Of a stretch of 64,000 nucleotides of DNA, positions 41,830 to 50,859 are shown piece after piece. Below the pieces are notes generated by a model that was given only the letters and a program-made list of their open reading frames with translations, did no database searches and was not told where the DNA came from. The translations under genes and the position numbers were made by a program. Position 1 is the first letter of the stretch. Each line of letters opens with the position of its first letter. Source of the stretch: Dyadobacter alkalitolerans DSM 23607 (GTDB lineage Bacteria; Bacteroidota; Bacteroidia; Cytophagales; Spirosomataceae); NCBI RefSeq assembly GCF_000428845.1, contig NZ_AUAS01000001.1, positions 496,001 through 560,000 on the forward strand. The letters are read 5' to 3'.

Positions 41830-44800
41830 CTACAAATTAGCCGGTTGCGGCTTGTTAATCTTGAAAAGAACGGGCTTCGCATTGCTCACCAGGTTGATCA
41901 GGTAAGGCGCGCCCTGAATGTTGATCGGACTGATCTGCTTCACTTCACCGTCGATGGCATAGCCGCTTTGCGTGCTGAGCAGCACGTCAAACTGCATGTT
42001 TCCCTTGTTAATGAGCACATTACCCCGGCATGCGTCCAGCGCGCCCAGCTGCGGAATGAAATGCGTGTAATTACCGCCCACGATCAGGTCCGGCTTGCCA
42101 TCGCCGTTTACATCTTCGCTTTCAATGGCATTCAGACAGGAAATTTGCGCGATCGCAGGCAGTTCCTGCAATGTGAACCGGCCTTTGCCATCATTCACAG
42201 CAACCGCAGATTTAAGATAATTCACCGATTTCTCGACCGCCGATTTCAACAAATCCTTCGGAAACAGATCCTGCACGGACTTATTGGCATATTCCGAGTG
42301 CTTGAGACTCTCCTTTTTAAGGAAGGGAAACTGCGTGGTGATCTCGCGTTTGAGCAGCACCGGCATGTCCTTTCCTTCGACCGTTTTCGTCATCACTTTT
42401 TCAATGGTCCCGTTCTTATTGAAATCATTGATCCAGATTTTCAGCGGCGCATCGGCCGAAGCTTTCAAAGAAAAATTCTCGCCTATATTGCCAAAAACAA
42501 TGTCCTGATCGCCATCCCCGTCCATATCCGCCACTTTCAGGCAACCCCAGAAACCCGTGTAAGCTTCAAGGCCAGAGGTTAGTTTCTGAAATTTGCCACC
42601 ATTGAATTTAAAAATCACGGGCGCCATCCAATCGCCTGCAATGATCAACTCTTTAATTTTATCACCATCCACATCCGCCCAGGAAGCGTCCCGCACCATG
42701 CCCAGCTTGGTGAGCTCTGGCAAAATCGTTTTGCCAATTTCCTTAAAAACGCCCTTTCCATCATTCTGGTAAAGATAACTCCTCGGACTCGATCCGTATT
42801 CGCGCGGCACGCTACGGCTTCCCACGAACAAATCAATGTCGCCATCATTGTCATAATCATGTGCCGCAATGACCGCCGTGTTCATGGAATTAGGCGGCAA
42901 AGCTCGTGTATTGATCGCAAAAGTGCCTTTTCCGTCATTCAGATAAAGTCTTGTGGGTAAATCGGGGCTGGTCACCAATGTTTCATTCCCGCCGCTTCCT
43001 ACCACCAGATCCAGGTCGCCGTCGCCATCCGCGTCGAAGAATGTGGCCGCCGTATCTTCAAATCCGGCCAGATCCGTGAACACTTTTTGGCTTGATTCTA
43101 CAAACGCAGATCCTTTTTGCAAATACAATTGCCCACCCTGCCCTTTCGCGCCGCATACATATACATCCGCCTGCCCATCGCCATTCACATCCCCGATGGC
43201 CGCCTTTGGACCTTCCTGTGAGAGGAGCATTGGAATGTTACGCTCGTGGTAAAAATCTTCGTATTTATCCTCTTGGTGCGCATCAAAGCTGTTGCCTGAG
43301 GCCTCGGTCAGCATCGTTGTTTTCTGCTTAATCGCATTATTGAAATCTGCTCCTGTGTTGGTAATCTTAAAATTCAATGTTGTATCCGCATTGATTTTCG
43401 GATGCATTGTAACCTTCCGATTTGGCCAGATGATGCGAATGGAATCAATCACATTGGTTTTTCCCAAGCCAATCGTTATCGGATATTCCGTACTGGATTG
43501 AAAGCCGCGTGCGGGGTTAACCTGCTTGCTAAAATTCTGGTTGCCTGCAAAAACTTCAATTTTAGAGCCAATCGCATACGTGTTCTTGCCTTCGCCAGCG
43601 AGTTTGAGCTTGATATAATGGTTCTTTTCTGCCTTCGCTTCGGACTTGTTTTTGTAAACAAAACACTTCTGATTCACATTATTAACCACCAGATCCAGAT
43701 CGCCATCATTGTCCAGATCCGCGTAAGCTGCGCCATTTGAAAACGACTTTTCGCCTAACCCAAATTCATCCGCACGCTCCTTGAACTGCAAGTTGCCCTC
43801 ATTGTGAAAAAAGTTATTCGGGACCGGATTGGAAGGCATTTTATCAATAATGTTCTGCATATTCTCCTTCTCGCCCGACATCACCATTTTCTGCGTCACT
43901 TCGTTGGCAAAAAAATCGATAAAGTCCTGATCCAGAATATCGTGGTAAATGCCGTTGCAAACGTAAATGTCTGTTTTGGCATCATTATCCGCGTCAAAAA
44001 GCAAGGCACCCCAGCTCCAATCGCTCGCCGCCACACCCGAATAATTTGAAATCTCGCTGAATGTGCCGTCCTGATTGTTCAATTGGAGGCTATTCTGCAT
44101 ATATTGATTGTAAAAACCCTTTTCTTTTTTAAGATTAAAAAGATAATGGTTCTCAAATGAAGTGGTCGTTTTGTAGCGATATTCATCACGCGGAAGCATA
44201 TCGGTAACGAAAAGCTCGGCATAACCATCGTTGTTAATGTCGCCCATATCCGCGCCCATGGAAGCCAGACTCGTGTGTTTCACGCGTTTTTCGAGCTCCT
44301 CAGCGAATGTTCCGTCTTTTTGATTAATGTATAAATAATCCTTTTCGTAAAAGTCGTTGCAAACATAAATATCCGGATACTGGTCTCCATTCATATCGCC
44401 GACAGTAACGCCCAGGCCAAAACCAATCAGGCTTCCGTAAATGCCGGCTTCCTCGCTCACATCTACAAACTTGCCGTTGTCATTGCGCAAGAGTTTATCA
44501 CCGCCGCCTTTCAGGAAATCCTTTACAGGCCAGTCTTTTGCACGCATGGTGCGGTCGTTGGCGTAATTGAGCGTGTTTACGGGGATGAAACTATTATTTA
44601 AGATATAAGCATCCAGATCGCCATCGAGGTCATAATCAAAAAATGCGGCGTGTGTGGTGTAGCCCGTTTCATTCAGTCCATATTTTGCGGCCGATTCGGT
44701 GAATGTCTGGTCGCCATTGTTGATATAGAGTGAGTTGCCTTGCTTGTTGACAAACTTCTGGTAACCCGCGTTGCAGACATAGATGTCCAGCAGATTGTCG

Positions 44801-45180
44801 CCGTTTATATCCACCATCACCACGCCGGTGCTCCATTTTGTGGGTTCAGCAACGCCGGCTTTGGCCGTAATGTCTTCGAATTTGAAGTTGCCTTTGTTTA
44901 AATAAAGCTTGTTGTCGCCCATGTTGGCGGTGAAGTAAATGTCGGGCAAGCCATCATTATTAATGTCCCCGATCGCCACGCCGCCGCCGTTGTAAAAGTT
45001 TCTATACGTGAAAATATTGAAGTCTTCCTTATTCACAACATTATTTTCAAAGTCAATTCCGGTGTAGGAGGCACTAAGTGACTCGAACAACAGGTCCTTG
45101 TTTTCTTTTTTACAGCCAGCCAGGGTCAAACATAACATAATAGCAAAGAACAGCTGACTACTGTTGAACTTGTGTATCAA
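41830..45180 (-). CDS. FG-GAP/VCBS-repeat lipoprotein with ASPIC/UnbV domain (CRTAC1-like), copy A
   Basis: A 1116-residue lipoprotein (lipobox CLTLAGCKKEN). About 14 DxDxDG repeats are spread along the protein (GDINNDGLPDIY, FDYDLDGDLDAY, ADLDNDGDLDLV, GDVNGDGQADVY, HDYDNDGDIDLF), with an ASPIC/UnbV domain in the middle (KNTYAIGSKIEVFAG; NPARGFQSSTEYPITIGLGK; IRIIWPNRKV). Its layout is collinear with copy B from the N-terminus (DFNIFTYRNFYNGGGVAIGD) on, so they are paralogues by tandem duplication. Likely anchored to the outer membrane, facing outward, and linked to the SusC/SusD system upstream. Ligand unknown; calcium binding is inferred from the repeats. Confidence 0.9.
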   Translation of the reverse strand: MIHKFNSSQLFFAIMLCLTLAGCKKENKDLLFESLSASYTGIDFENNVVNKEDFNIFTYRNFYNGGGVAIGDINNDGLPDIYFTANMGDNKLYLNKGNFKFEDITAKAGVAEPTKWSTGVVMVDINGDNLLDIYVCNAGYQKFVNKQGNSLYINNGDQTFTESAAKYGLNETGYTTHAAFFDYDLDGDLDAYILNNSFIPVNTLNYANDRTMRAKDWPVKDFLKGGGDKLLRNDNGKFVDVSEEAGIYGSLIGFGLGVTVGDMNGDQYPDIYVCNDFYEKDYLYINQKDGTFAEELEKRVKHTSLASMGADMGDINNDGYAELFVTDMLPRDEYRYKTTTSFENHYLFNLKKEKGFYNQYMQNSLQLNNQDGTFSEISNYSGVAASDWSWGALLFDADNDAKTDIYVCNGIYHDILDQDFIDFFANEVTQKMVMSGEKENMQNIIDKMPSNPVPNNFFHNEGNLQFKERADEFGLGEKSFSNGAAYADLDNDGDLDLVVNNVNQKCFVYKNKSEAKAEKNHYIKLKLAGEGKNTYAIGSKIEVFAGNQNFSKQVNPARGFQSSTEYPITIGLGKTNVIDSIRIIWPNRKVTMHPKINADTTLNFKITNTGADFNNAIKQKTTMLTEASGNSFDAHQEDKYEDFYHERNIPMLLSQEGPKAAIGDVNGDGQADVYVCGAKGQGGQLYLQKGSAFVESSQKVFTDLAGFEDTAATFFDADGDGDLDLVVGSGGNETLVTSPDLPTRLYLNDGKGTFAINTRALPPNSMNTAVIAAHDYDNDGDIDLFVGSRSVPREYGSSPRSYLYQNDGKGVFKEIGKTILPELTKLGMVRDASWADVDGDKIKELIIAGDWMAPVIFKFNGGKFQKLTSGLEAYTGFWGCLKVADMDGDGDQDIVFGNIGENFSLKASADAPLKIWINDFNKNGTIEKVMTKTVEGKDMPVLLKREITTQFPFLKKESLKHSEYANKSVQDLFPKDLLKSAVEKSVNYLKSAVAVNDGKGRFTLQELPAIAQISCLNAIESEDVNGDGKPDLIVGGNYTHFIPQLGALDACRGNVLINKGNMQFDVLLSTQSGYAIDGEVKQISPINIQGAPYLINLVSNAKPVLFKINKPQPANL

Positions 45181-45211
45181 AACAATTGGTATATTACTAG
45201 TTAGAAGTACA

Positions 45212-45784
45212 CTACTTATTCAAATCCTCCCAAGTGAGATTTAGGAGTAGCGCATTTGGCTTCTTAAAAACAATGAGTCCCTCTAAATCCAGGAGATCGG
45301 TAGTATCAATATCATTGTATCTTCCACACTTCCCGTTTAATCTCATAACAAGCTTGCCTTCGGATAGCTCACTAATAGTGATTTCCCCTTCATGCATTAC
45401 ATATCCTTCCCCAATCCTTTCTTTTCTATCTATAATTTTCCCAATCATGACACGGGCATCGTATCGATTCTCATTATTCACCCGGAACGTAAATGGGAGT
45501 TGGGTATACCACGAAGCTTTATGGAACCCAATGATTATCCGGCTTTCCATTGGATCGGAAATATTGAGATTAAATTTTTCTTTATCAAATTGAACTGCAC
45601 CTTCGAACAAACTCTGTACCGAATAAAATCTTTTTGTCCCAATGTTAATAGATGCCTTTGCCTGATTATCACTGAGCGCCCCAATCATTTTTTCCTCCTC
45701 GGCGTTATGCTTTAATGCTGCATCGCAGGAACATAACAGGCCAGTGAAAAATAATATAAATATGTTGATTCTTGAAACTTTCAT
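45212..45784 (-). CDS. Small lipoprotein in the SusCD-ASPIC/UnbV block
   Basis: A 190-residue lipoprotein from the ATG at 45784 (MKVSRINIFILFFTGLLCSC; the frame stays open to 45838). The lipid site is in LLCSCDAAL. The mature part is beta-rich, with ISDPMESRIIIGFHKASWYT and LPFTFRVNNENRYDARVMIG, and a charged hinge KIIDRKERIGEGYVMHEGEI. I recognise no family with confidence. It lies between susD and the large FG-GAP/VCBS lipoproteins. A hairpin terminator separates it from susD, so it may depend on read-through or its own promoter. Confidence 0.75.
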   Translation of the reverse strand: MKVSRINIFILFFTGLLCSCDAALKHNAEEEKMIGALSDNQAKASINIGTKRFYSVQSLFEGAVQFDKEKFNLNISDPMESRIIIGFHKASWYTQLPFTFRVNNENRYDARVMIGKIIDRKERIGEGYVMHEGEITISELSEGKLVMRLNGKCGRYNDIDTTDLLDLEGLIVFKKPNALLLNLTWEDLNK

Positions 45785-45797
45785 CTGTTCAAAATAA

Positions 45798-45833
45798 AAG
45801 TAGAAATGCCCCCCGTAAGGAACATTTCTACTT
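45798..45833 (-). terminator. Intrinsic terminator after susD
   Basis: AAGTAGAAATG and CATTTCTACTT (11 bp, 14-base loop) form a hairpin followed on the reverse strand by TTTATTTT. It lies 24 bases past the susD stop and just upstream of the next reverse-strand gene, so it may set SusC/SusD levels above those of the downstream genes. Confidence 0.75.
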
Positions 45834-45856
45834 AGCAAGCTTATATAAATCCAATC

Positions 45857-47392
45857 TTAGTTATAACCGGGATTTTGGGTAAAGTTTGGATTTGAAATTA
45901 TTGCAGTGGAAGGAATTGGAAACAGCACTGTATAAGGCTCTCTATTAACAGCTCCTTCTCCAGTCGTGTATTTCCCAAACCTAATTTCAACCGTTCTTTT
46001 TCCACCCTCCCAATACATTTCTCTACCTATCTCATCAAATAAAGTATCTGCCGTCAAAGAGGTGAGCGGTTTTGCTCCTCTTGCAACCCGAAGATCGTTT
46101 ATTTGCTTCAAAGCACCTGCTACATCGCCACCTCTAAACATTGCCTCTGCTTTTGCCAAGAACACCTCTGCGTACCGTAATAGGATGTACTCCCCAGCCG
46201 TAGCAGGATGGTATTTTATTACACGGATACCCTTTTCTGTCGCAGCACCTGTGAGAGGGACATCTTTACTAAATGATAGGATTTTTTGTGATCTAGTATC
46301 TATAACGTCCTGAATTTTTATTTTTCCAGATGCTTCTTTAACATATGCACCTTCCGCATCTTTCACGGGACCCTTTTGAGGTCCAACAAGGAAGCCTCTA
46401 CCAAGCCAGGAATATTGAGATCCGTCTAGTGTCGGTGCAACGCCTTTACGAATATCGCCGTCTTCAAATTTGTCATAAAAGTCCGCCAGTGTGGTAAAGC
46501 CGTTCCATCCACTAGGATCCTGGCTGTAATGCAACGTCATCATCCAGCGGTTTTCAGGAGTACCTTCAATGCTTACAAAAATCACTTCCGATGCAGCAGT
46601 TTTCGAAAAGTTTTTGAAGTAGTCTTTCTCCAAAGAAAAACCGTCCGCAGCGACCGCATTAGCATATTGAATGACCTTGTCCATATCTGCTTTGTCAAAA
46701 GTATATGGCCCCTCTGGCGGAGTCGACTTATAAACGGCTTTGTTCAAGTAAAGCCTGGCAAGAAGTGCGTTTGCAGCAGCCTTGGAAGCGATGCCATTCG
46801 TGGCAGAGGGACCAGTCTTATTCAAGATTGGAAGTGCTTCCTCTAGATCCTTCACGATGAAATCAAATGCTTCTGACCGAGTAAGTACTTTCGGATTGAC
46901 ATCAACACCATCAGTAACATTCCTAAATGGAACTTGGCCCCAAAAATCCATAACATGGAACATATGAAACGCTCTCAAAAATTTAGCCTCAGCGGCCTGG
47001 ACGGGTGTCGGGTTAGAAGCAATAATCTCAGTAGCTTTGTAGGCCCGTTGATTCAGCAGGTTCCAGCTTTCTCTAACCGTCTGGTGAGTCGCATCCCATG
47101 AGTGAGCGTCTAGCGTTCGCCACACGCCATTATCACCCCAGTCAACTCCGCGTGTTGGTGGAATCATTTCCGCAGACGTATGTTCCCCCAAAGCATATAT
47201 ATTGTTCTGGTCAGGATACGTTCCAAGGTCCTTATAAGCCGAAACAAGCAGAATCGCTGGATCTCCCGGAGTAAAGCCAGCACCTGTTGATTGTAGGATT
47301 GAATCCTTTTCGTCTGTAACCAGGTCAGTACAAGAGAATGTCGCGAATGCGGTTACGCTCGCAATCAGATATTTATAGGTTATATTTTTCAT
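45857..47392 (-). CDS. RagB/SusD family nutrient-uptake lipoprotein
   Basis: A 511-residue surface lipoprotein that caps the SusC barrel and captures ligand. The start used is the ATG at 47392 (MKNITYKYLIASVTAFATFS then Cys). SusD marks: SWNLLNQRAYKATEIIASNP, AEAKFLRAFHMFHVMDFWGQ VPFRN, and the C-terminal ILLRYAEVFLAKAEAMFRGG and NDLRVARGAKPL, with WEGGKRTVEIRFGKY. The ligand can be a glycan or peptide and is not indicated, as no hydrolase is in the operon. It follows susC after 11 bases. Confidence 0.94.
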   Translation of the reverse strand: MKNITYKYLIASVTAFATFSCTDLVTDEKDSILQSTGAGFTPGDPAILLVSAYKDLGTYPDQNNIYALGEHTSAEMIPPTRGVDWGDNGVWRTLDAHSWDATHQTVRESWNLLNQRAYKATEIIASNPTPVQAAEAKFLRAFHMFHVMDFWGQVPFRNVTDGVDVNPKVLTRSEAFDFIVKDLEEALPILNKTGPSATNGIASKAAANALLARLYLNKAVYKSTPPEGPYTFDKADMDKVIQYANAVAADGFSLEKDYFKNFSKTAASEVIFVSIEGTPENRWMMTLHYSQDPSGWNGFTTLADFYDKFEDGDIRKGVAPTLDGSQYSWLGRGFLVGPQKGPVKDAEGAYVKEASGKIKIQDVIDTRSQKILSFSKDVPLTGAATEKGIRVIKYHPATAGEYILLRYAEVFLAKAEAMFRGGDVAGALKQINDLRVARGAKPLTSLTADTLFDEIGREMYWEGGKRTVEIRFGKYTTGEGAVNREPYTVLFPIPSTAIISNPNFTQNPGYN

Positions 47393-47403
47393 CAACTTAA
47401 TTT

Positions 47404-50400
47404 TTAAAATGAGATATTCGCACCGATTGTCCACGTTCTCGCCCTTGGATAAGCTGTATAGTCAATTCCAAATGAAGGTATATCGTTAAGCGACTTGTTG
47501 GTACTTACTTCTGGATCCTGCCCGCTATATTTTGTGAAAAGCAGTAGGTTCTGACCGGATATATAGAGCCTAGCATTAGAGAATATTTTACTTTTTAAAG
47601 GTAATCTATATCCCAAAGACATATTCTGCAGGCGGACGAAATCGCCTTTTTCCAGAAAACGGGTTGAAACGTCTGGGTTATTGGAGCCACTTTCCCCGTT
47701 TCCAATGATATCTTTTGTTACGTTACGCCCTCCCTGGAATGAGCCTGCAGTAAAGAATGCATTAGCTGTATTTGAGTAAATATAATTACCAAACACGCCG
47801 TTAAAGAATAAACTAAGGTCAAAGTTCTTATATCTAAAATTGTTAGTTAGCCCGCCAGTTACTCTTGGAAGCGGACTTTTACCATCCTGAAACTTTTGTA
47901 CGTCTCCAGAAGGTGGCAGCGCATTAATTCCACCTTCATCGAAGCCAACAAAATCTCTCACAAAAAAGGCAAACAATGGCTGTCCCTCAGCGATACGTTG
48001 AGCAAAAGCACCGGACAATCCCTGTCCATTAATTTCACCGGTATCATAGGTTCCTTTCAAATTCTCAACCAAATTTTTATTATATGCTACATTGAACAAG
48101 ACTTCCCAAGAAAAGTCCTTCTGATCAATTACGGCTGCATTCAAGCTAAGCTCCACACCGCGGTTAAGAATGTCGGTGTCAAGATTATCCCAGGTAAAAG
48201 CATTTGAAGCGGGCTGGGCGGCGACAATTTTAAACAACAAATCACTGGTATGTTTTTCGTAAAAATCAATACTTCCAGACAACCTGCTTTTGAGAATTGC
48301 AAAGTCAAGACCCACATTCAATGCCTTGGTGGTTTCCCATTTAAGGTCGGGATTTCTAAAAGAAACGTCATTTACTCCACCTCCATTGATATCTCCACTG
48401 GCGTTAAATGACCAGTCTCCATACCTTTTACGCTGATCATATAAGTTGTGAGGAATTTCCTGGTTTCCAGTAATCCCGTAACCAACTCTAAACGCCAGAT
48501 CATCGAATACTTCTTTGGGAGCAAATGACTCCTCGATCAGTTTCCATTTAAATGCACCGGAAGGGAAGTAACCATACTTGTTGTTACCTCCGAACTTAGT
48601 AGATCCGTCAACTCGAAGTGTACCGGTAAACAAATACTTGTTACTGAAACCTAAGTTCAGACGACCGAAATATGACTGCAACTCATCCTTTGTTGAAGAC
48701 GTATTCTGAATAAGAGTTCCATCCTTACCACTTACTACAGATGCCATGTTGTTAAGCATCAAGTCCAGGTTATTAGTCTGAAAGTTATATGCTGCAACAT
48801 TCTTTGTACCTCTTTCAAAGCTTTGATATGAGTATCCTGCCAAGGCATTTAACGATACGCTACCAAACTCTTTTTCATAAGTAAAATAATTTTCCCATAA
48901 TCTGTTATTAGCGTCAATATCCCTGACATAGGCCCGACCTTTACCTGCAGTTCCCTCAATGATCAAATCGCGTGAGTAGGCCGACTTACGGCTTGAAAAT
49001 GACTGATCGAAACCAAGCACCGTTTTGAACTTCAATCCCTTTACTATTTCCAATTCCGCGTTGATGTTTCCTAGGGCTCGTAATGTATTCGTATTGTCTC
49101 TCGACATATGTAGGAAGGCAAGCGGATTAGGTTCTGTTTGCCCTGGTTGGTAATATTTACCATCTTTCATAATGGGGTTAGTGGGATTGGTTTTAATGAT
49201 TCCTCCTAACAAGTCCCCGGTAAAACCAGAGTTTTCAGAAATTGGCACACCTGAATCCTGCGTATTAGCCAGGTTGATGTTACTTCCTATTGTCAAACGA
49301 TCCTGAATAAATTTCTTAGTACCGGCGAATCCGATGCTGTACCGCTTAATTCCTGATTTAAGAATAATTCCCTTTTGGTCAAGATAGCCAAGGGAAAAGC
49401 GATAATTACCAGTTGCGTCTCCGCCTCCATAGGATAAGTTATGCTGATTTGTAAAAGCTGTTCTGTAAAGCTCTTTTTGCCAATCTGTTGATCCTCCTGC
49501 ATTCTGACCACCAGCAGCAACATATTCCTCTGCCGAAAGAAGATCATATTTCTTTGTAATTGTACTTACCCCAAGAGAGTAACCGTAATCCAAAGTCCCT
49601 TTTCCTTTTCCCCGTTTTGTGGTGATTAAAACTACCCCATTGGCGCCCCTGGATCCATATATAGCCGTTGCAGAAGCATCTTTTAAGATATCCATACTCG
49701 CGATATCATCCGGATTAAGAAAGTTTAACGGGTTCTTTGCTGCTTGACGACCTACACCGGATGCATCTCCTCCACCACTAACATCGTCACCACTTAAAGG
49801 GACACCATCAATAACAAACAAAGGATTATTACCACCGCGTACTGAAGTGGTTCCCCGGATACGCACGTTAATACCACCGCCTGGCTCACCGCTGGATTGG
49901 CTAATCTGCACACCCGCAACGCGTCCCTGCATTAATTGCTCAGGAGAAGTAACGATCCCTTTCTGGAAATCCTTCGATCCCAAAGCGGACACCGCACCGG
50001 TTGCATCCTTTTTCTTTACCGTTCCGTAACCTACAACAACAACTTCTTCCAAAGCCTTAACGTCTTCGGAGAGTGTAACGTTGACGGTGGATTTATTACC
50101 AACTGCAATGTCCTGAGTTTCATACCCAATGGCACTGAAAGTCAATGTTGCATTTCCCGGAACACTAATCTGGTAGTTACCTTCAACATCCGTATTTGTT
50201 CCTTTTGTACTCCCTTTTAATGTAACTGTAACTCCTGGTACTCCACCCGCTCTGGCGTCAGTAACCTTACCGGATACATTCACATCCTGTGCAAAAACAT
50301 TTGTGCTTAAACCGATCAAGATCATCAGGAAGCCGAAAAGCCCTGTGTTGCGCCCTGCTAATCTCGCTTTCGTCACAACATTCTTTTCATTGCTTGAATC

Positions 50401-50436
50401 ATGTCGACGAAACACATGAAAGGATAAATTCATCAT
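47404..50436 (-). CDS. SusC/RagA family TonB-linked outer-membrane transporter
   Basis: A 1010-residue outer-membrane importer. After an unusually long N-terminal region (FHVFRRHDSSNEKN) comes a hydrophobic signal ending NVFAQ, a carboxypeptidase-like domain (VNVSGKVTDARAGGVPGVTV), the SusC linker EEVVVVGYGTVKKKD, the plug with VRIRGTTSVRGGNNPLFVID and AIYGSRGANGVVLITTKRGK, and a barrel ending TWTIGANISF. Start is at ATG 50436 or 50433; the frame is open 33 bases further. With SusD it imports an unknown oligomer. Two large ASPIC/UnbV lipoproteins follow, an arrangement without an enzyme. Confidence 0.93.
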   Translation of the reverse strand: MMNLSFHVFRRHDSSNEKNVVTKARLAGRNTGLFGFLMILIGLSTNVFAQDVNVSGKVTDARAGGVPGVTVTLKGSTKGTNTDVEGNYQISVPGNATLTFSAIGYETQDIAVGNKSTVNVTLSEDVKALEEVVVVGYGTVKKKDATGAVSALGSKDFQKGIVTSPEQLMQGRVAGVQISQSSGEPGGGINVRIRGTTSVRGGNNPLFVIDGVPLSGDDVSGGGDASGVGRQAAKNPLNFLNPDDIASMDILKDASATAIYGSRGANGVVLITTKRGKGKGTLDYGYSLGVSTITKKYDLLSAEEYVAAGGQNAGGSTDWQKELYRTAFTNQHNLSYGGGDATGNYRFSLGYLDQKGIILKSGIKRYSIGFAGTKKFIQDRLTIGSNINLANTQDSGVPISENSGFTGDLLGGIIKTNPTNPIMKDGKYYQPGQTEPNPLAFLHMSRDNTNTLRALGNINAELEIVKGLKFKTVLGFDQSFSSRKSAYSRDLIIEGTAGKGRAYVRDIDANNRLWENYFTYEKEFGSVSLNALAGYSYQSFERGTKNVAAYNFQTNNLDLMLNNMASVVSGKDGTLIQNTSSTKDELQSYFGRLNLGFSNKYLFTGTLRVDGSTKFGGNNKYGYFPSGAFKWKLIEESFAPKEVFDDLAFRVGYGITGNQEIPHNLYDQRKRYGDWSFNASGDINGGGVNDVSFRNPDLKWETTKALNVGLDFAILKSRLSGSIDFYEKHTSDLLFKIVAAQPASNAFTWDNLDTDILNRGVELSLNAAVIDQKDFSWEVLFNVAYNKNLVENLKGTYDTGEINGQGLSGAFAQRIAEGQPLFAFFVRDFVGFDEGGINALPPSGDVQKFQDGKSPLPRVTGGLTNNFRYKNFDLSLFFNGVFGNYIYSNTANAFFTAGSFQGGRNVTKDIIGNGESGSNNPDVSTRFLEKGDFVRLQNMSLGYRLPLKSKIFSNARLYISGQNLLLFTKYSGQDPEVSTNKSLNDIPSFGIDYTAYPRARTWTIGANISF

Positions 50437-50859
50437 AGGTCTGTTAAATAAATAGTTAAATCTGGTCACCGCCTATGTATCATTTTAACATTTGCGTTCA
50501 TCTTCGATAAAAAATGCCCTGTCACACTCAATTCGGGCTTTTTAATGAATTTTACTACGAAAAAGTTAAAGTTATTCAATGACGGTCATACAAAATAATA
50601 TAAAAGAGCCGGATAATACAATATGGTTTTCTTTAAACCTGCTTAAATAAATCAACTTTTAAGCAAGAAATTTATATTATATAATTATAGTGCAAACGCT
50701 ATATTTGAGAAGTACAAAAGCAGCCCATTTCGGTGACTTTTTTAAGTAAAGTTTAATTTTTTGGCCAGCGGACCTATATAGCGTTCTGAAAATATTTTGC
50801 TGGAAATCCTTGATCGTTGTTCGTAACTTTGGAGCTGATTTTCCCGCTTATCCAACACC
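50437..50859. other. 423-base non-coding gap between susC and the flavo/Fe-S dehydrogenase gene
   Basis: AT-rich divergent intergenic region. It contains a stem-loop TGCTTAAA-N10-TTTAAGCA at 50640-50665 and a TATATTTG -7-like box at 50700-50707 on the forward strand, without a good -33 box. A weak GCCC/GGGC hairpin with T-run is near 50515-50543. No coding sequence or regulator gene is apparent. Confidence 0.7.

Noticed and set aside
41815..42582. Forward frame of 255 codons antisense to the ASPIC/UnbV gene
   Set aside because: Open only because the opposite strand repeats GAT/GAC-rich motifs; its His/Arg/Gln-rich translation matches no protein pattern.
38491..45180. Apparent DNA repeats (many copies of ATCGCCGTC-like words)
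   Set aside because: They encode the DxNxDG protein repeats and are irregularly spaced; not CRISPR or satellite DNA.
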